Notes under the pieces: model-generated
Database searches by the model: none
What the model saw: the letters and a program-made list of their open reading frames with translations, nothing else
What the model was told of the DNA's origin: nothing
Position numbers and translations under genes: made by a program
DNA from: Owenia fusiformis
Lineage: Eukaryota; Annelida; Polychaeta; Sabellida; Oweniidae
Direction of reading: 5' to 3'
Length of the DNA: 64,000 bases
Assembly: GCA_903813345.2 (NCBI GenBank)
Contig: CAIIXF020000001.1
Coordinates: forward strand, 3,536,001 to 3,600,000
Part shown: positions 42,901-55,665 of the stretch, piece after piece
How positions within the stretch are numbered: the first letter of the stretch is position 1
Layout of the letters: every line of letters begins with the position of its first letter

Positions 42901-45900
42901 TAAAATATAGAGCAGATGAGCAGATTTTTACAATTGTTTCCACGTGAACAAATTGACTTAAGGATGTGTCACAACTGAAAAGTGAATTATTACAACGTAA
43001 ATTCCCATCCTTTTGTGCTAATTACCATGTGTATATGACCTTGTTTTTATGTTTTGAGCAAATATGTTGAGAATTTATTGTTCAATTTGATTAAGACCTT
43101 TTTCCTAGGTGACAGATTTGTGAGCTGTTATCATAGGTGAAACTGGCAGATTTGAGAATATATTGTTTCTCGAGGCAATCTAAAATGTTCAGGTAAACTT
43201 AGCATCAAAGCTTAGTTTAATGTCCATAAAGTCAAGATGTTCGAATGTATAGACCTTTGCTTGATACAACTTGACTTTTACAGCAGAAAGGTGCTAGAAA
43301 GAAGTGAAATATTGACCCATTAACCATCTTTATATCCCCACAGTTTTTCACTCACATGGAAAAAGCCCACACATTTCTTACATTCTGTTTTCCAAGAGCT
43401 GAAGAAGGAACATATTTGAAGCTCATTTATCAAAAATAGTTTTGATTGTGTAACACTTGGATTGATATGAGAGGAATACATAGACATGTGTTACATAAAT
43501 CATTTCTCCAGACAGATTACTTGTACAAGACATACTCTACAGATAGCGCCTAATTAACTGTATGTTCAACCAAACCAACCCCTAACTGTGCAACCAAAGC
43601 TAAAACACATACCTATTAAAGGATTGGCACTTGCAATGAGAAACTCATTTTTGCATATCGTATCCTCTAAGGCTACACATTCCTCTCTGCAGATTTTCTT
43701 CGGTTTGGGTTTTGGTCCGCTGTTGTCACATAGCGGAAATGCATTGAAACAGAGACTGGGTATTGCGTATTTTGCACAATTGGCAGATAGATCACTAGAC
43801 TGGGCTATCACAGAATATGCAGCTGAAAGAACAACATAGACAGTTTTAGATTTCTATAATAGCAAATGGCCAGTTGCATTTGCTAAGGAACACCAAATAA
43901 TCAAAGGTTATTATTAAGTTTTTATTTTTCCCATAATATTTAACCAGGTATCGCAATCGGGCGTCATGACATACGTGGTTACAGAATTCAACAAATGAGA
44001 ATTTCCAAGCTATTCACATCATTATAACTTGTTTGGAAAGTAAACCTCACAATCTGTTGTTATGCTATTTCATTGAAATGTGACAACAAATGTAAAAAAA
44101 ATTATTCATTTCTATTATTTTCTCTACAAAATCCCAAATTATTTGATGAATTTCTCGTACTTGCTAATCTCTCATCTATCTGCTTCTGTTGAACCTTAGA
44201 TGTGACATAGATGCTTTTGTTGGCCAGGAATTTGTGACACGCAGCACCCTTGTATGGTTGACAGAACCCTTCCATCTGTCTAGCTTCCTCTCCATACATT
44301 CTGAAAGAATAAAATACAGAACATCAATATTTTTTATAAATTTTGCATAAACTAAACTCAAACTAGATAACAGCAACTGCAAAGCTCGGCAAATCCCATC
44401 GAACAGCCATGACTGCCATTTTTACAAAATCCTTCTACTACTTTTTCAGTTATAGCAAAAATTGTAAATAAAGCACATAAAAATGGCCACCATTTTTGAA
44501 ATGGTTGCTCACTGCCAAATTGTCATTAGAAGGTGTAATATGCTTTTAAGTCGGCACGTATAGAATTTCAACAAAATTGCACATACGAGGGGTGATCCAA
44601 AAGTCTTGGACGCCTCGCTGTAACTTTGCTATTTTCTTATATAATTACGTGAAAGTTTCAGAGAGTAAAGATTAACATCTTAACAACTTTGTGTATAAGT
44701 TTCAACAGAAAATAATATATTTCAGCTACTTTTCTAAATGTTTTTTAATACCGGGTCCCTGCCACCCGGAACGGTATTTAAATATAGCAAATCACGTCAC
44801 ACCTGTTGTAATATGGTAAATACTTTAGGTGCAGGTGCACAACCTAACACCAGTCACGATATGGGAGAATTTCCGATTTTCAGGCTAAGTGCCATCTGCC
44901 ATAATCATTTTCACATATTAAGACCTACTTTTCAACATATTTTCCGCGAATTTGAACACATTTTTCATACCGCTTTACCAATGAATAGAAGACATTTATG
45001 AAACCGCCATTGCTTATGTGATACAAATGCTGCTGGAGTGCCACTCTAAACCTCATACAATGAGTAATAAAAAAATTTCAACCCTCCTTTTTTGTAGAGA
45101 AAAGGAAGAAAATCACACGGAGCCATATATAGACTGTATCGTGCATATGGTAGCTGCTCAAGGTCAATAATAGTGAAAATATCTTGTACTATTCTTTGTT
45201 CCACTTTGATTTCTTTCATGTTCTGTATTTCAGCAGCCATCTTGCAGCAAAAATGATACCAGAATGAGGGTTGCTTGTCTGATGTCATTTTCTTAGAATT
45301 TGACAGATACGTGACATATGTGACATTATAACTAAAACACAATTAATTGGTTGAGTAGTAACAAAGGAAGTAAACTAACATGGTTTAACATTCAAAATTC
45401 AAAGAAAGATAGTGGTCAAGACTTGCGAAACAAGTGAAATGGCGGCAACATTTAAGGCTGAAAGTTGCCATGTGCGAATACCGTTCCGGGTGGCAGGGTC
45501 CCTATATTAAAAACTATCTAGAAAACTACATAAAATATATCATTTCTCCATGAAATTATTACACAAAGTAGTTAGGTTGTTGGTCTTTATTATTGGAAAG
45601 TTTAAAGTAATTTTATCAAAAACGAACAAAATTAGAGCAGGGCGTCCAAGACTTTTGGATCACCCCTCGTACATACTTATAAACATGAGCAGGGGAATTT
45701 GTCCCACATATGTGCACATGAGAAGTCAAGATCTAAGAAGTGGTATTATGATCGCAGTGATATTATAATCTTGGTGGCATATGATCTTGGTTGTATTATG
45801 ATCTCAGTGATATTATAATCTTGGTGGCATATAATCTTGGTTGTATTATGATCTCAGTGATATTATAATCTTGGTGGCATATGATCTTGGTTGTATTATG

Positions 45901-48900
45901 AGCTCAGTGTTATTATAGTCTCAGATCTTGAAGTTTTCAAGTGTCTTGGCATGATCCCACATTTGTTCTACATACTTCACTAAATGGTTCATTAGGATGA
46001 GGAATACCAGTTATGTGAACATACATAATATAGGTATCGCAATCAGGCTTCATGACATGCGTGGTTACAGAATTCAACAAGTGAGAATTCCATAGCTATT
46101 CTCATCATTATATCTTGTTTGGAAAGTAAACCTCACAATCTGTTGTATGCTATTTCATTGAAATGCGACAACAAATGTAACAATTATCTTGAGTATAATA
46201 CACATACCAGAACATTCTTAGCTATGGAAACGTCTAAATCCATTGTGAAAAGAACCTAAGATAATTTAGTCCCAGTCAACTGCCCTTTATAGGTCCTTTG
46301 CCTCCACAGAGTTAATTGAGAAATGTAATGCTTGGGGGAGGGGGGGATTCACTGAGAAAACAACTCCAGCATTGATTCATGCAATACCAATAATTAAGGT
46401 TCAATTGATTCTTTTTCTTTATATTAACCAACAATCAATAGTGTATAAATGAATTCTTATGTTCTTCAATAACCAATATCTTGTTTTTGGTAACCTTGCC
46501 TGCTTAGATATCCTTGGAGATGCCAATATCAGCCACAACATGGTTTTATGATACAGTGTATGATAAAAAACAACTAGGAATTTTTGTTTGGTAAAAGAGA
46601 AGTCCAAAGAGATGCAGTATTTCAACAAGATAAGAACTGTTTGATATCAAGGGATTTTTACCTACAAAGATGAAGGGAATGATTCTAAAGAAACAAACAA
46701 ACAAAGATGGCCAAATCCTTCTGATACAATCAAGGTGGTTGCGAGAAGTGCATTGAAAGCTGAAAATTATGTAATGTTTTTGGTCGAGAGGGACGATAGG
46801 GACGATAGATCAAAGGGAGAGGGACGATATATCAAAGAATACAACTCCTCACTTCAACTCATTTTACAGGCAATAATAAAACTCTTAAAATCTGAGAGAT
46901 TACCACCAACATTGAACAAAGAATGTGAAAATATATTTCAGGTGATTTTCAGTAAACCTTTGACATCTGATTGTAGGCCAATAAATAAAACTGATCAACG
47001 ATACAAAGTATAATCAAAAGCAAGTAAAAACAGCTTTGATATAAGAGGATAACAAATCTCAACGCAGACAGCCCAACTTATTTGAGTTTAAACCAATTAA
47101 AGAATAGGATTAATCTTCACAATGGTCCTATAAGTTACTCATCAGTTTTCAAACTAAATGATACTCTTTAAAATTCCTTAGTAGTTACTCCTTTTTCTGA
47201 AGTGAAGGGGCTCTTTTAACATTTTAAGTGCCCCAATTTATCTGCTATTGATGTTTTAACAAGATACTTTGGGAGATTTCTACTGAAGTGATCCATAGAC
47301 ATCACAAAGTATCAATTAAAAAGAAAGTCCTCATAAAAAATACTTTGAAGTTTCAAGCAGATTTAGTGGGATATTAACCCATGGACTCTCAAGATTATTT
47401 TCCTCTCTTAAAAGCTCATGATTAACCCATTAATTGTTAGAATAAGATCCATGTAACATGTCCAATAGACAATAAATGTAAAAAAAAATAAAAATGGATT
47501 TTTAATAAAACACAAAGAACCAATTTATTTATGATACATTCAATTCACATTCATTCAGTGTTGCCTAACTTGTATCACAAAGTATAAGCTTGGATTGATA
47601 AAGATAATTCAATCTTGGAGACAAAATCTATAACAGCAATTATTATTAGCAGTCCAAAAATATGACACAAGAAACACATCAAATGTCTTGCAAGACAGTG
47701 CATAAAATGTAACTGCAGTAAAACAACAATAAGATTTTTATAGCACTGGGTAACTTAATGATCTTAGTTTCACTAAGCTGTCATAAGCTCGAGTCATCCC
47801 AGCATGCTTATATATCACATGTCCCTCTGCATAGAGCGATCCTGGCAGTAGAAAAAGAAACACTGGGAGAACAATTTGCTGTTGAGGAAGATCAGGTAGT
47901 TTAATCAATAAAATCAGTTTCACATTTTAGTTTCAGTGATTTCATCTAACCTTTGAGGATAGGTGAAAATAGGCGAGACAAATTTAATCCAAGTGTGATG
48001 AAATCCTACCATTATAGTTCAATAATATCAAAAGATGTCTGAAAATTCAGTCTGTAAAATCAGGAATGTTTTAAAAAGTTGGCGAGGTAGTGTTGCCTCA
48101 CCTGACTCATTGGATATATCAGTTATCATTGTTATCATTGTGTGAAAGAACTGGCAAATCCATAATCTCGCCACAATCCCTTGTGACCTCCCACGCCACA
48201 CACCTCGACACAAGGGTGAGGGTGGAAAGGAGGATGGGTCCAGAGACTTACATTACAATTATAACAGTTGACTTACCCAGTGTCATAAATACCCCCATTC
48301 CAGCCAGTATCAGGTGTGTCAGGCAGGTGCTCCTTGTAGTAGTCTATACCATAGGTGTCATCAAACTCACTGTTATCACTGTCTCCTAGGTTAGGATCAT
48401 CGAGATCAGGCTTGGCATTTGGGTTTGGTCCTGGAAATAAAGATTAGATAAATAAATATAAATATGATAAGCCAGTGTACTCTTTTCAGGATGGGAAGAA
48501 AATGTATTTGTTAATGACATAATTTAGTAATTCTTCATTTCACTAATTCAATAGTGAACAACACAATTCCAGTTCTACAATGAACAAGTGACAGGCCTGT
48601 ATCCAGGATTTGCCGAGGGGGGTTCACTTTTTGAAAATGTTGGTCCAAAAATGGCCAAAATCACTTAAAAGGTGCTCAGAATGGTGAAAAACTGCATGAT
48701 TTTGAAAGATCTTTTGGCCAGGGGGGGGGAGGTTCGCTTAAACCCATGGAACCCCCCTGGCTCAAGCCTGAGTGAAATCAATAGGCAAGTGTTTTCTAAC
48801 TGATCTCATCAAAAAAAACAATTAAAGAAAGAAGAACTAGAAATCTTTATATTAGCAATTCATGAGCTGATATGGAAAGAACCGGCGAGATATCTAGAAT

Positions 48901-51900
48901 ATGTATCAGCCTTAAATTCTGATCTTGGAAACATTCTACTGAGTTGATGCCCAGCTTAAAGGCATCTATATTCATTGTATATTCTCCTGATACAATCTCT
49001 TTACTTTTGTTCAGGGGAGAATCAAACACAAAACTTTTTCTTTTAAGATTTTCATACTTTGACTGTTTACAAGAGTGCGATTTAATTCAGTACCATATAT
49101 ATTCTTAAGTCTAGAAATCACATTTACTTCAATATTGAAACATATCTTTGATTTCTATGCTACTATGTGTATATGGGAAAGCCATCATGGTTCAATAATT
49201 TGGATGCCTTGACATATTTGCAACAAGTTGCAATCAATTCCTGCTAATCTCCACTGAATGAGGAATCAGAAGCTATTACCCGACCTGTCATGCTACAAAT
49301 ATCCCTGTCAATATTCAATCAACCCTGTCAATATTCAATCAACCCTGTCAATATTCAATCAACCCTGTCAATATTCAATCAACCCTGTCAATATTCAATC
49401 AACCCCTGCCTCAGTCCTTTAACAAACAACTGAACCATACAGCAGTATCCTGTTGCTGTATCTATTGATATGTGATGTTTCTCTTTCAATGATTCCGTGG
49501 GTCAATAATGCTAAAACATCAATGTCCTTTATATGGATCCCCTATAACCTCATAATTATCAAAATCCAATTTTAATCAAACTAATAGGGGAACTTTTATT
49601 TACTGTATCGAGTAAAACGAATGAAGTACATAATACAATAAATTAATTTTCATTTTTGAATGATGACTTTGGTTTGTATTCTACCTCAAATTAGTTATAT
49701 TGACAAAATTCTACTCTCCAGTTATTCCACCATGCCCTTGGAAATAGCAGAGTTAATTGTATGAGACCCATGGGACAGTAGGCCTGATTGATTGACAACT
49801 GCATTGACATAGAGCTGATGAATAATGAACTTATATATGTGATTTCACTTATAATGCTACACAGCTTAGAAGAAATGATTATTTTCTCATTGATGGCAAT
49901 TATTTCTTGAAGAAATCCTCACCCCAACCACTACTACTATTGAGCCCTGTATTTTGAGGTCCATAATATGCCAGTAGACAAGATTATATATACAGTAGAA
50001 CCTGTCTAATTGAAACGCCACTGGAACCAGCCAAAAGTGTTTGGATTAGCAGGTGTTCACATTTTAAGTGGGACTGAAAAACAGTGTTCATATTGAGAGG
50101 TGTTTGAATATACAGGTATTATATCATTCATATCCCAGTGACTGGTACTCAATAGTACAATATTGTAGATATACATGTATTGATTGTATTCACAAAGAAG
50201 ATCATATTCTATATCTTAAGGATTCTGTGCTCAGGAGGATGATGCATTCTATTAGATTACATTGGTATGGGCAATACATAAATCATCATATTTACGTCAA
50301 GTGATCAAAGAGAATACGAGAGCATCCCAACTTTTCTTCAATAAGAAAAACAGAATGGGATTCTTCTCTGACGTTTATGCGGCTTTAAACAACCCCAATA
50401 CATGGTGAAATGCAACTGTTTCATACATGCACATCACCAGCGCATTCAAACCCAGCTGTCATGAAACTTATGAACAACTGGAAGATAAAATACAGGCAAA
50501 TATATATATTAATGCCCAGAGAGACAAAATATGCACTTGGAAACCACACAAATTACACTTGTTCAGTTAGACCCAAAAATACCATTCATTCCATAAAATA
50601 ATAGCATATTACCTGGTGTCAAATTGTTGGATCATACTAGTTTTCTCATATAGTGAGGAAACAAATAAATAACAGTGCAGTGAAATGAACCACACATGGG
50701 GTATGATTTACCCTCACCAGACTATAGGGATAACTTCAAATAATGAATGTATCTTTTTCAATGTCTTTGTGACATGACAACATACCTTGGAGCTCATATA
50801 CCAAAGTCTCAAATTATGTAAAAAACAACAACAATAGCACCAGTCAAAAAGAAGAGCAGCGACCACCCACTCAATCTATTGCGGCTCAAATATGTTGTCT
50901 TGTTTGTTGTTTCTTACGGCTCTATTACATTTAAGTGTTCTATCAATGTCCATGTTGTTAGGTTTTCCGCAGAAACATCTATGATAGGTAAAGATGAGCC
51001 ATGAGATAGGGTATCATATAATGTTATATTACACTACCAGGAGAAGTCTACACATAAAACTGAATACAGCTTATGCAGGCAATTACTTAAGGGTAGGGAT
51101 TAACAGGTAATCTCTAGGAATAGGGTTTCTAAAGATTTTAGAACAAAAGCAGGGATTATATAATACCATTATCAGATCCCTATTGCTTCTAGGGGTTAAG
51201 GTCTACAAATTAAAAGTGAAGGTACCATTTTAAAGGTGGGAGGGTGGGGGTTACGTCATAACTATATTGATTACATATCTAATCAATGTTGATTTGACCT
51301 GACCCTTTAACTCCCAGTTTTGTGGCCATGAATTGAAAATGACAGTGAAAATTTTAATTCCCGATAGGCATATACAAGTTCTAACCATTCGGATGGCATC
51401 TCCACACCAATTCCATTGCTTATGCTGGTTGGCATAAATCAAAACTAGAGATATATAATTATAGGGAAACAAGTTGAACATATCCTCTCACAGTATGCGC
51501 CACAGTGAAACACAACCACATAAATTACAGCTTTTCCTAATTAGCGCTCAGAACTGACTGTAAAACACCAAATCAGCTTTGGGACAAATTCATCATATTT
51601 GGGGGTATATACTATATAGAGCAGCCAGCCGTGGTTGTTGGTTGGTGGAAATAAATTGCAAGCACAGTGTGTTCCCTTTGGGATGAATAACAAAATGCGC
51701 AGCCTCCTTGGGGTGTAAGACTTTCACGCAACACCTGGCATTAGTAGTTGGCTAATTATCTCAGATCGTTGAGATCAACACTTAGGACTGAAGTGCATTG
51801 ATTTACAACTGCACTGACTGATGATTCTGCAATGTTTTCCTCCTCCATTCAGAAAATAGCTTCTTTTGATATTCTACTAATAAGTATTTTATGTATTACA

Positions 51901-54073
51901 GTCTATTTAATCAAAAAAAAATTTGCAACTTCAGCAAATTGTGACACAAACACAAAATGTGATACCAAAATAATTTTCATTTCCGACAATTCTCCATAGA
52001 ACACATCAAATGATGATATCACATTACATTCAGTAAGATAAACGCGCTTGAAATTCCCAGGCCAAAATGTGTCTCTTGTGATGACTTAAGAGGGAAAATT
52101 ACATAGAGAAAAAGACAATGTATGCAAACATCTAACAATTAGGAAATAGAAACTCTACAAGCCTACTAAAAGCCTATATTACATTAGCAAAAGGCAATCT
52201 ATCTTGTCAATGGCTAAAGCAATCTTAGCATCACTTCAATGAGGTATTCCGCCTTTATCCTGATTCGGGGATTATAGTGATATAGCGTAAATCACCTATG
52301 ATGTATCGTTTACTAGCTCATCCATCATTACTCTGATCAGATTCACCTTCTAATCTTAAAACAGCTTGTATATATAGGGCATACATGGTATACAGGTATG
52401 TGTGGCTCTAGTGGAACTTTCAACCGGAATTTTAACGTAACAGTTTCATACTTTGTTCCTTTTTGTATTGAATCTCTTTCCAACAAGCCATGAAATGTAA
52501 AAAGATGATAAACTGATTTGAACATCAATGTAGATTAATGATGATGATGTTTTCTCTGAATTATGTAATATGACTGTTTTTATGACGGCAGCTCTATCAT
52601 AATTATATGTAATCGAAGAAAATCAGATTGATACAGTCAAGTTCAGTTGATAACTCAATATCCTCATTTGTTTTCGGATTAGAAAGGCACAGGAAGTCAA
52701 TCTATATGCACTTCAAAATATATACTGTACCGTTTCAAATATCCTGTTCATAAACTGTATGCAATAATACTCTATTTTCAGCACTATTAATTTCAAAATT
52801 TATTTATATCAGAAGCACAGGGGATGATTAGTACATTATACCCATTGTAATTTTCCCAGAAGTAATTTTCTTTGAATACTACATCAACAAATGTGATTAT
52901 GTAATTTCCCTTCAATCTGAAGCCAGATTTCTTCAAACAATCGATTTTAATCTTTGAGGTGTCACCGTTCACAAGTAGAAATTGCATCACAGACTAGCAG
53001 TATTACAATATTAGATCATTAATATCAGTTTAATCGCCTTTTGAAAAAGAGGAATAGGAAACTAGAGAGGGTTAAACAATGTTAAGAGGAAATTACAATC
53101 ACTTTCTTATGTACAAAACCCTAACACTCTCAGAAAAAATTGTGCTCTATGAATATTTATAGCCTATCAATTTCTTGGAAAAATAATATCATTTTCTAAA
53201 GAAAACAGTATCAGTTCTTATTCAATTAGTGAAATATGTATGAAAAGTATTAGGTTAGCAGAGTAACTATCAGTGATGTATGAAATGTAACAGATAAGGC
53301 TAGGTAAGGGTAAGCAAAATATATTTTATCCCGTGTATATTCACCTGTAATTTGAAACCAGACTCATATGAGTCCAGTCTTTCATCCTACCCCTATCTAC
53401 TTCAACTCAAGAGGGGTGTGTAGGGGAGGGGGGGTCACAAGGGGTGAAGGGGTGGAGAAGTGTATATAAATACCTGGCAGTATGGTCAGCTGACCAGAGG
53501 TTGATTTTCTCCCATATTGGTTGAGGCCCTGACAAGCAAATGTTCCAGCATCATCCATCTGAAGGTTATCAAGTCGCAGTCTGTAAACAAAAACATATAG
53601 GAATGACACAATCCGGCAAAATGTTAATACATACAGATGATTTCATTTCTATCCCACACTAAGATTATTTGTGATGTAATAAAAATCAGTCAGCTATGGT
53701 TTCTGATTAATTTTATTGTTTTAACAAAACATGGATAAATTGCTAAATAGTTCTTTTCCAGGAATGGTTCAATGCTTCTGAAGGATCCTTGGGAGATTTT
53801 TTGTGTAGGTATAGCATATAAACAAACAAACAATACAAAAAGAAAGGAACAAACAGACAAACATACTATTAAATCACCATTGTAAATACCTTGATCCCCA
53901 ATGTGTGCGTTTAATGTTGATCCTTCCTCCCATGTCTTCATTCTTCAGAGATACCTCATTTCTGAACCACCTATATCTTGGTGCTGGGTCACCTGTTATC
54001 TCACACCTGAGTCTCAGTGACTCTCCCGTATACTTTGTCATATTCTTCATCACAAAATCTACGCGTACATAGC
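38349..54073 (-). CDS. ROR: ROR-family receptor tyrosine kinase, 5' partial (9 exons seen)
   Basis: Single-pass receptor kinase of the ROR family, a Wnt5-type receptor acting in planar polarity and neurite signalling. Exons on the minus strand: 54073-53890 and 53580-53474 (Ig C2 domain), 48430-48277 (acidic linker), 44300-44161 and 43822-43613 (Frizzled cysteine-rich domain), 42874-42764 (Frizzled end), 42461-42318 and 41797-41693 (Kringle), 39943-38349 (transmembrane, kinase, tail). All junctions have GT/AG and matching phases; 915 complete residues are in the window. Family landmarks are [24 protein letters not shown] and EAANC in the Frizzled part; [19 protein letters not shown] and APWCF in the Kringle; and the [19 protein letters not shown] kinase block. 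MuSK, the nearest alternative, lacks this single-Ig/Fz/Kringle order. The signal-peptide exon was not found and should lie 5' of 54073. The family is certain; ROR1- or ROR2-type orthology is not. Confidence 0.93.
41693..42461 (-). CDS. ROR: ROR Kringle domain (two exons)
   Basis: Exons 42461-42318 and 41797-41693 are joined in phase 1. The domain runs from HTCYNGTG to SIPKC, with six cysteines in kringle order (CY, EC, YC, WC, LC, KC) and the hallmark [14 protein letters not shown]. The last Cys is followed at once by the split codon leading into the transmembrane exon. The sequence between 39944 and 41692 is intron; an open stretch near 40.6 kb is not needed for frame. Confidence 0.92.
42764..44300 (-). 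CDS. ROR: ROR Frizzled-like cysteine-rich domain (three exons)
   Basis: Exons 44300-44161, 43822-43613 and 42874-42764. Conserved text: [65 protein letters not shown]. This is the Wnt-binding module, with the ten cysteines expected for the fold. Exon phases are 2-1, 1-1 and 1-1. The intron between the first two exons holds one copy of a 150-bp direct repeat (43947-44098). Confidence 0.92.
43947..44098. repeat. 150-bp direct repeat, copy A (partner at 46031-46186)
   Basis: It begins GGTATCGCAATCGGGCGTCA and ends near GACAACAAATGTAA. Copy B at 46031-46186 matches over nearly its whole length, with about one change per 10-15 bases and small indels (for example TTTGGAAAGTAAACCTCACA is shared exactly). 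The copies sit in the introns on either side of Frizzled exon 44300-44161, in the same orientation. No terminal inverted repeats seen. Confidence 0.8.
44586..45669. mobile_element. Mariner-type element with a second inverted-repeat element nested inside
   Basis: Outer ends CGAGGGGTGATCCAAAAGTC and its inverse, flanked by TA on both sides (44584-44585, 45670-45671). Outer inverted repeats are about 165 bp and diverged. Between them is an inner pair GGTCCCTGCCACCCGGAACG at 44755 and inverted near 45480-45501. A minus-strand frame at 45046-45342 has [10 protein letters not shown], which resembles the YSPDLAPCDF signature of mariner transposases, and is otherwise degraded. Inactive. It sits in the ROR intron between the linker and Frizzled exons. 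Confidence 0.7.
45737..45920. repeat. 50-bp tandem repeat, about 3.5 copies
   Basis: The unit begins ATTATGATCTCAGTGATATT and continues ATAATCTTGG, TGGCATATGA, TCTTGGTTGT; copies differ at one or two positions. Located in a ROR intron, just after the nested mariner element. Confidence 0.85.
46031..46186. repeat. 150-bp direct repeat, copy B
   Basis: Partner of 43947-44098 in the same orientation; see that entry for the shared text. It lies in the adjacent ROR intron, 2.1 kb away. Confidence 0.8.
46190..48270. other. ROR intron, no further feature
   Basis: AT-rich intronic DNA. The small open frames here (for example near 46.8 kb) have no family resemblance or splice support. Confidence 0.4.
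48277..48430 (-). CDS. ROR: ROR acidic linker exon between Ig and Frizzled domains
   Basis: A 154-nt exon, phase 1 to phase 2, encoding [19 protein letters not shown] and then a Tyr/Asp-rich stretch ([18 protein letters not shown]). Human ROR has a shorter acidic linker (the YSDEYEEDG region) in the same place, so this one is expanded. The acidic, tyrosine-rich text could be sulphated extracellularly; that is inference. Confidence 0.85.
48594..48775. repeat. Fold-back element related to 15853-16028
   Basis: The ends pair loosely (GGCCTGTATCCAGG on the left, CCTGGCTCAAGCCTG on the right). The inner text AACTGCATGATTTTGAAAGA followed by TTTTGGCCAGGGGG is the reverse complement of text in the 15.85-kb element. 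Located in a ROR intron. Confidence 0.55.
48780..53470. other. ROR intron between Ig and linker exons
   Basis: A large AT-rich intron. Apart from the 20-bp tandem repeat at 49303-49402 and scattered microsatellites I see no exon or element with clear ends. Confidence 0.4.
49303..49402. repeat. 20-bp tandem repeat, 5 perfect copies
   Basis: Five head-to-tail copies of CCCTGTCAATATTCAATCAA without spacers, so this is a simple minisatellite. The perfect identity suggests recent expansion or slippage. Confidence 0.92.
53474..54073 (-). CDS. ROR: ROR Ig-like domain (two exons)
   Basis: Exons 54073-53890 (184 nt, phase 1-2) and 53580-53474 (107 nt, phase 2-1). First Cys in LRLRCEITG, the core Trp in RYRWFRNE, then WGSRLRLDNL, and the second Cys in [15 protein letters not shown]: a C2-type Ig fold as in ROR1/2. 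The preceding exon (signal peptide and N-terminus) was not identified in 54.1-64 kb. Confidence 0.92.
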
Positions 54074-55384
54074 CTGCAAATACATAAATGTGAAATCAGG
54101 GTCAAAACATATTTTACACAATTTTTAGCATAATAATTTTTATATTTCTTATGTAAGTGCTTCATTTTAAGATTTTGCACATTTATATTGAAAGTAATTA
54201 TACATTTGTTATTAGTCAATATATACATTTGTTGAAGATTTGAGGGTTTCGCAGACAGAGTGAGATGCAATTGTTTATCATCTAGAGCCAGGTTTAATTC
54301 TGAAATCTATATCCATTTATTCCAAATACTACATTGTTTCATTCGTAATTTTTTTCAAACAAATTCAGATCAAAGGATTGGCCAACATTTCCATTAATGC
54401 CTGGCTAGAATGTGATTCTATAAAGGTAGGGTTTACGACTGTCTGGATTGTCTGTTGAATTTCGAATATTGCCCTTCATTGTCTATTGGCATTTGCAATG
54501 TCATGCCCCTGTTATGTTAACATCCCTATTAGAGCATGAATTAGCCAGTGTCTTGTTCAAATCCATTTCTATGGATACAGCACTTATCAAGTTAGAGTAG
54601 CTAAGCAGTGGTACATTGTATTACCCAAGGTACCATTAGACAAAGAGTGCTGTAATATATCAAATTACCAATATCAACATTAATGCCCTTTTCAATTGAG
54701 GTTTATCTTCAATTGCTACTATTCTAGTACAAGCATTTTGGGACAAGAGTGAACCGTTACTGCCTGATCCTCCCCCTGTTGGGAAAAGACTCTGACTTAG
54801 AAGCTGAGTTCATCAAAAATACCTCATTATCCAATAGATTAAAATTCAACAGGTTACATATATCAGCTACCTACAAGGCACCCTCGTTGGGACTCACTTA
54901 TTTCCATATAATGAAGAACAATTGCTTTCTAGTAATGAATCCAGTTGAATTGTCCCAGGAGATCACTTGGAAAGGCAATTAACGAACTTGATGTCATAAC
55001 AAGCAGACAAGGAGAATAAGTTAGATTCGCATACAGTCTGTCTATCTACCGCATACAGTCTGTCTATCTACCCACGGGGAAATTATGGTTGACCCTTTTG
55101 TGATGATGATTTTGCAATTTCCGTAAAAAAATCGAAATAGTTTTTACATGGTGGTTTGCAATCTAACAGGAACATTAAAAATCAATTTTGACAGGTCGAT
55201 GACAAGATTGTCCAGTTTAGGAAGTTTTATTTGTTCATTTTCTCATGAACGTTAATGTTGGAGGAAATTGAAAAGTTTATCGCTGGTTACAGATGTTAGA
55301 CCACTGGACTAGTATAGCAATGATGTATAACTGAACATTCTGAGAACGGATGAAGTACAGAATATGAATAGTTGATAGCAACAT

Positions 55385-55665
55385 GTGATACTGCCAGAAT
55401 GATATGATACCAGAATGATATGACATAGGATGGTATGGTATGACACGATATGACATGGCAAATATAACATGATATATGGTTTTGTATGGCATCAATTTGA
55501 TATGACATAGGATTTTATGGTATGGCATGGTTTGGTATGATATGGCATATTATGATATGGTTTGGTATGGTACTGGAATGAAATGACATAGGATGATTTG
55601 GTCTGATATCAGTTAATATGACATGACATTCTAAGACATAATTTGGTATGACAGAACTGTAAGCC
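55385..55665. repeat. Degenerate ATGATATGACATGG-type simple repeat
   Basis: An irregular array of 5- to 10-bp words (TATGG, GATATGACAT, TGGTATGGTA). It creates open but meaningless frames on the minus strand rich in Ser, His, Tyr and Ile. Confidence 0.75.

Noticed and set aside
45046-45342. 98-aa minus-strand frame as a host gene
   Set aside because: It lies inside the nested TIR element and shows a mariner-like APCDF motif, so it is a transposase remnant.
49303-49402. CRISPR-like array of 20-bp repeats
   Set aside because: The copies are directly adjacent with no spacers, in an animal intron. It is a minisatellite.
55277-55528. Two overlapping minus-strand frames rich in Ser, His, Tyr and Ile
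   Set aside because: Generated by the degenerate TATGACATGG simple repeat.
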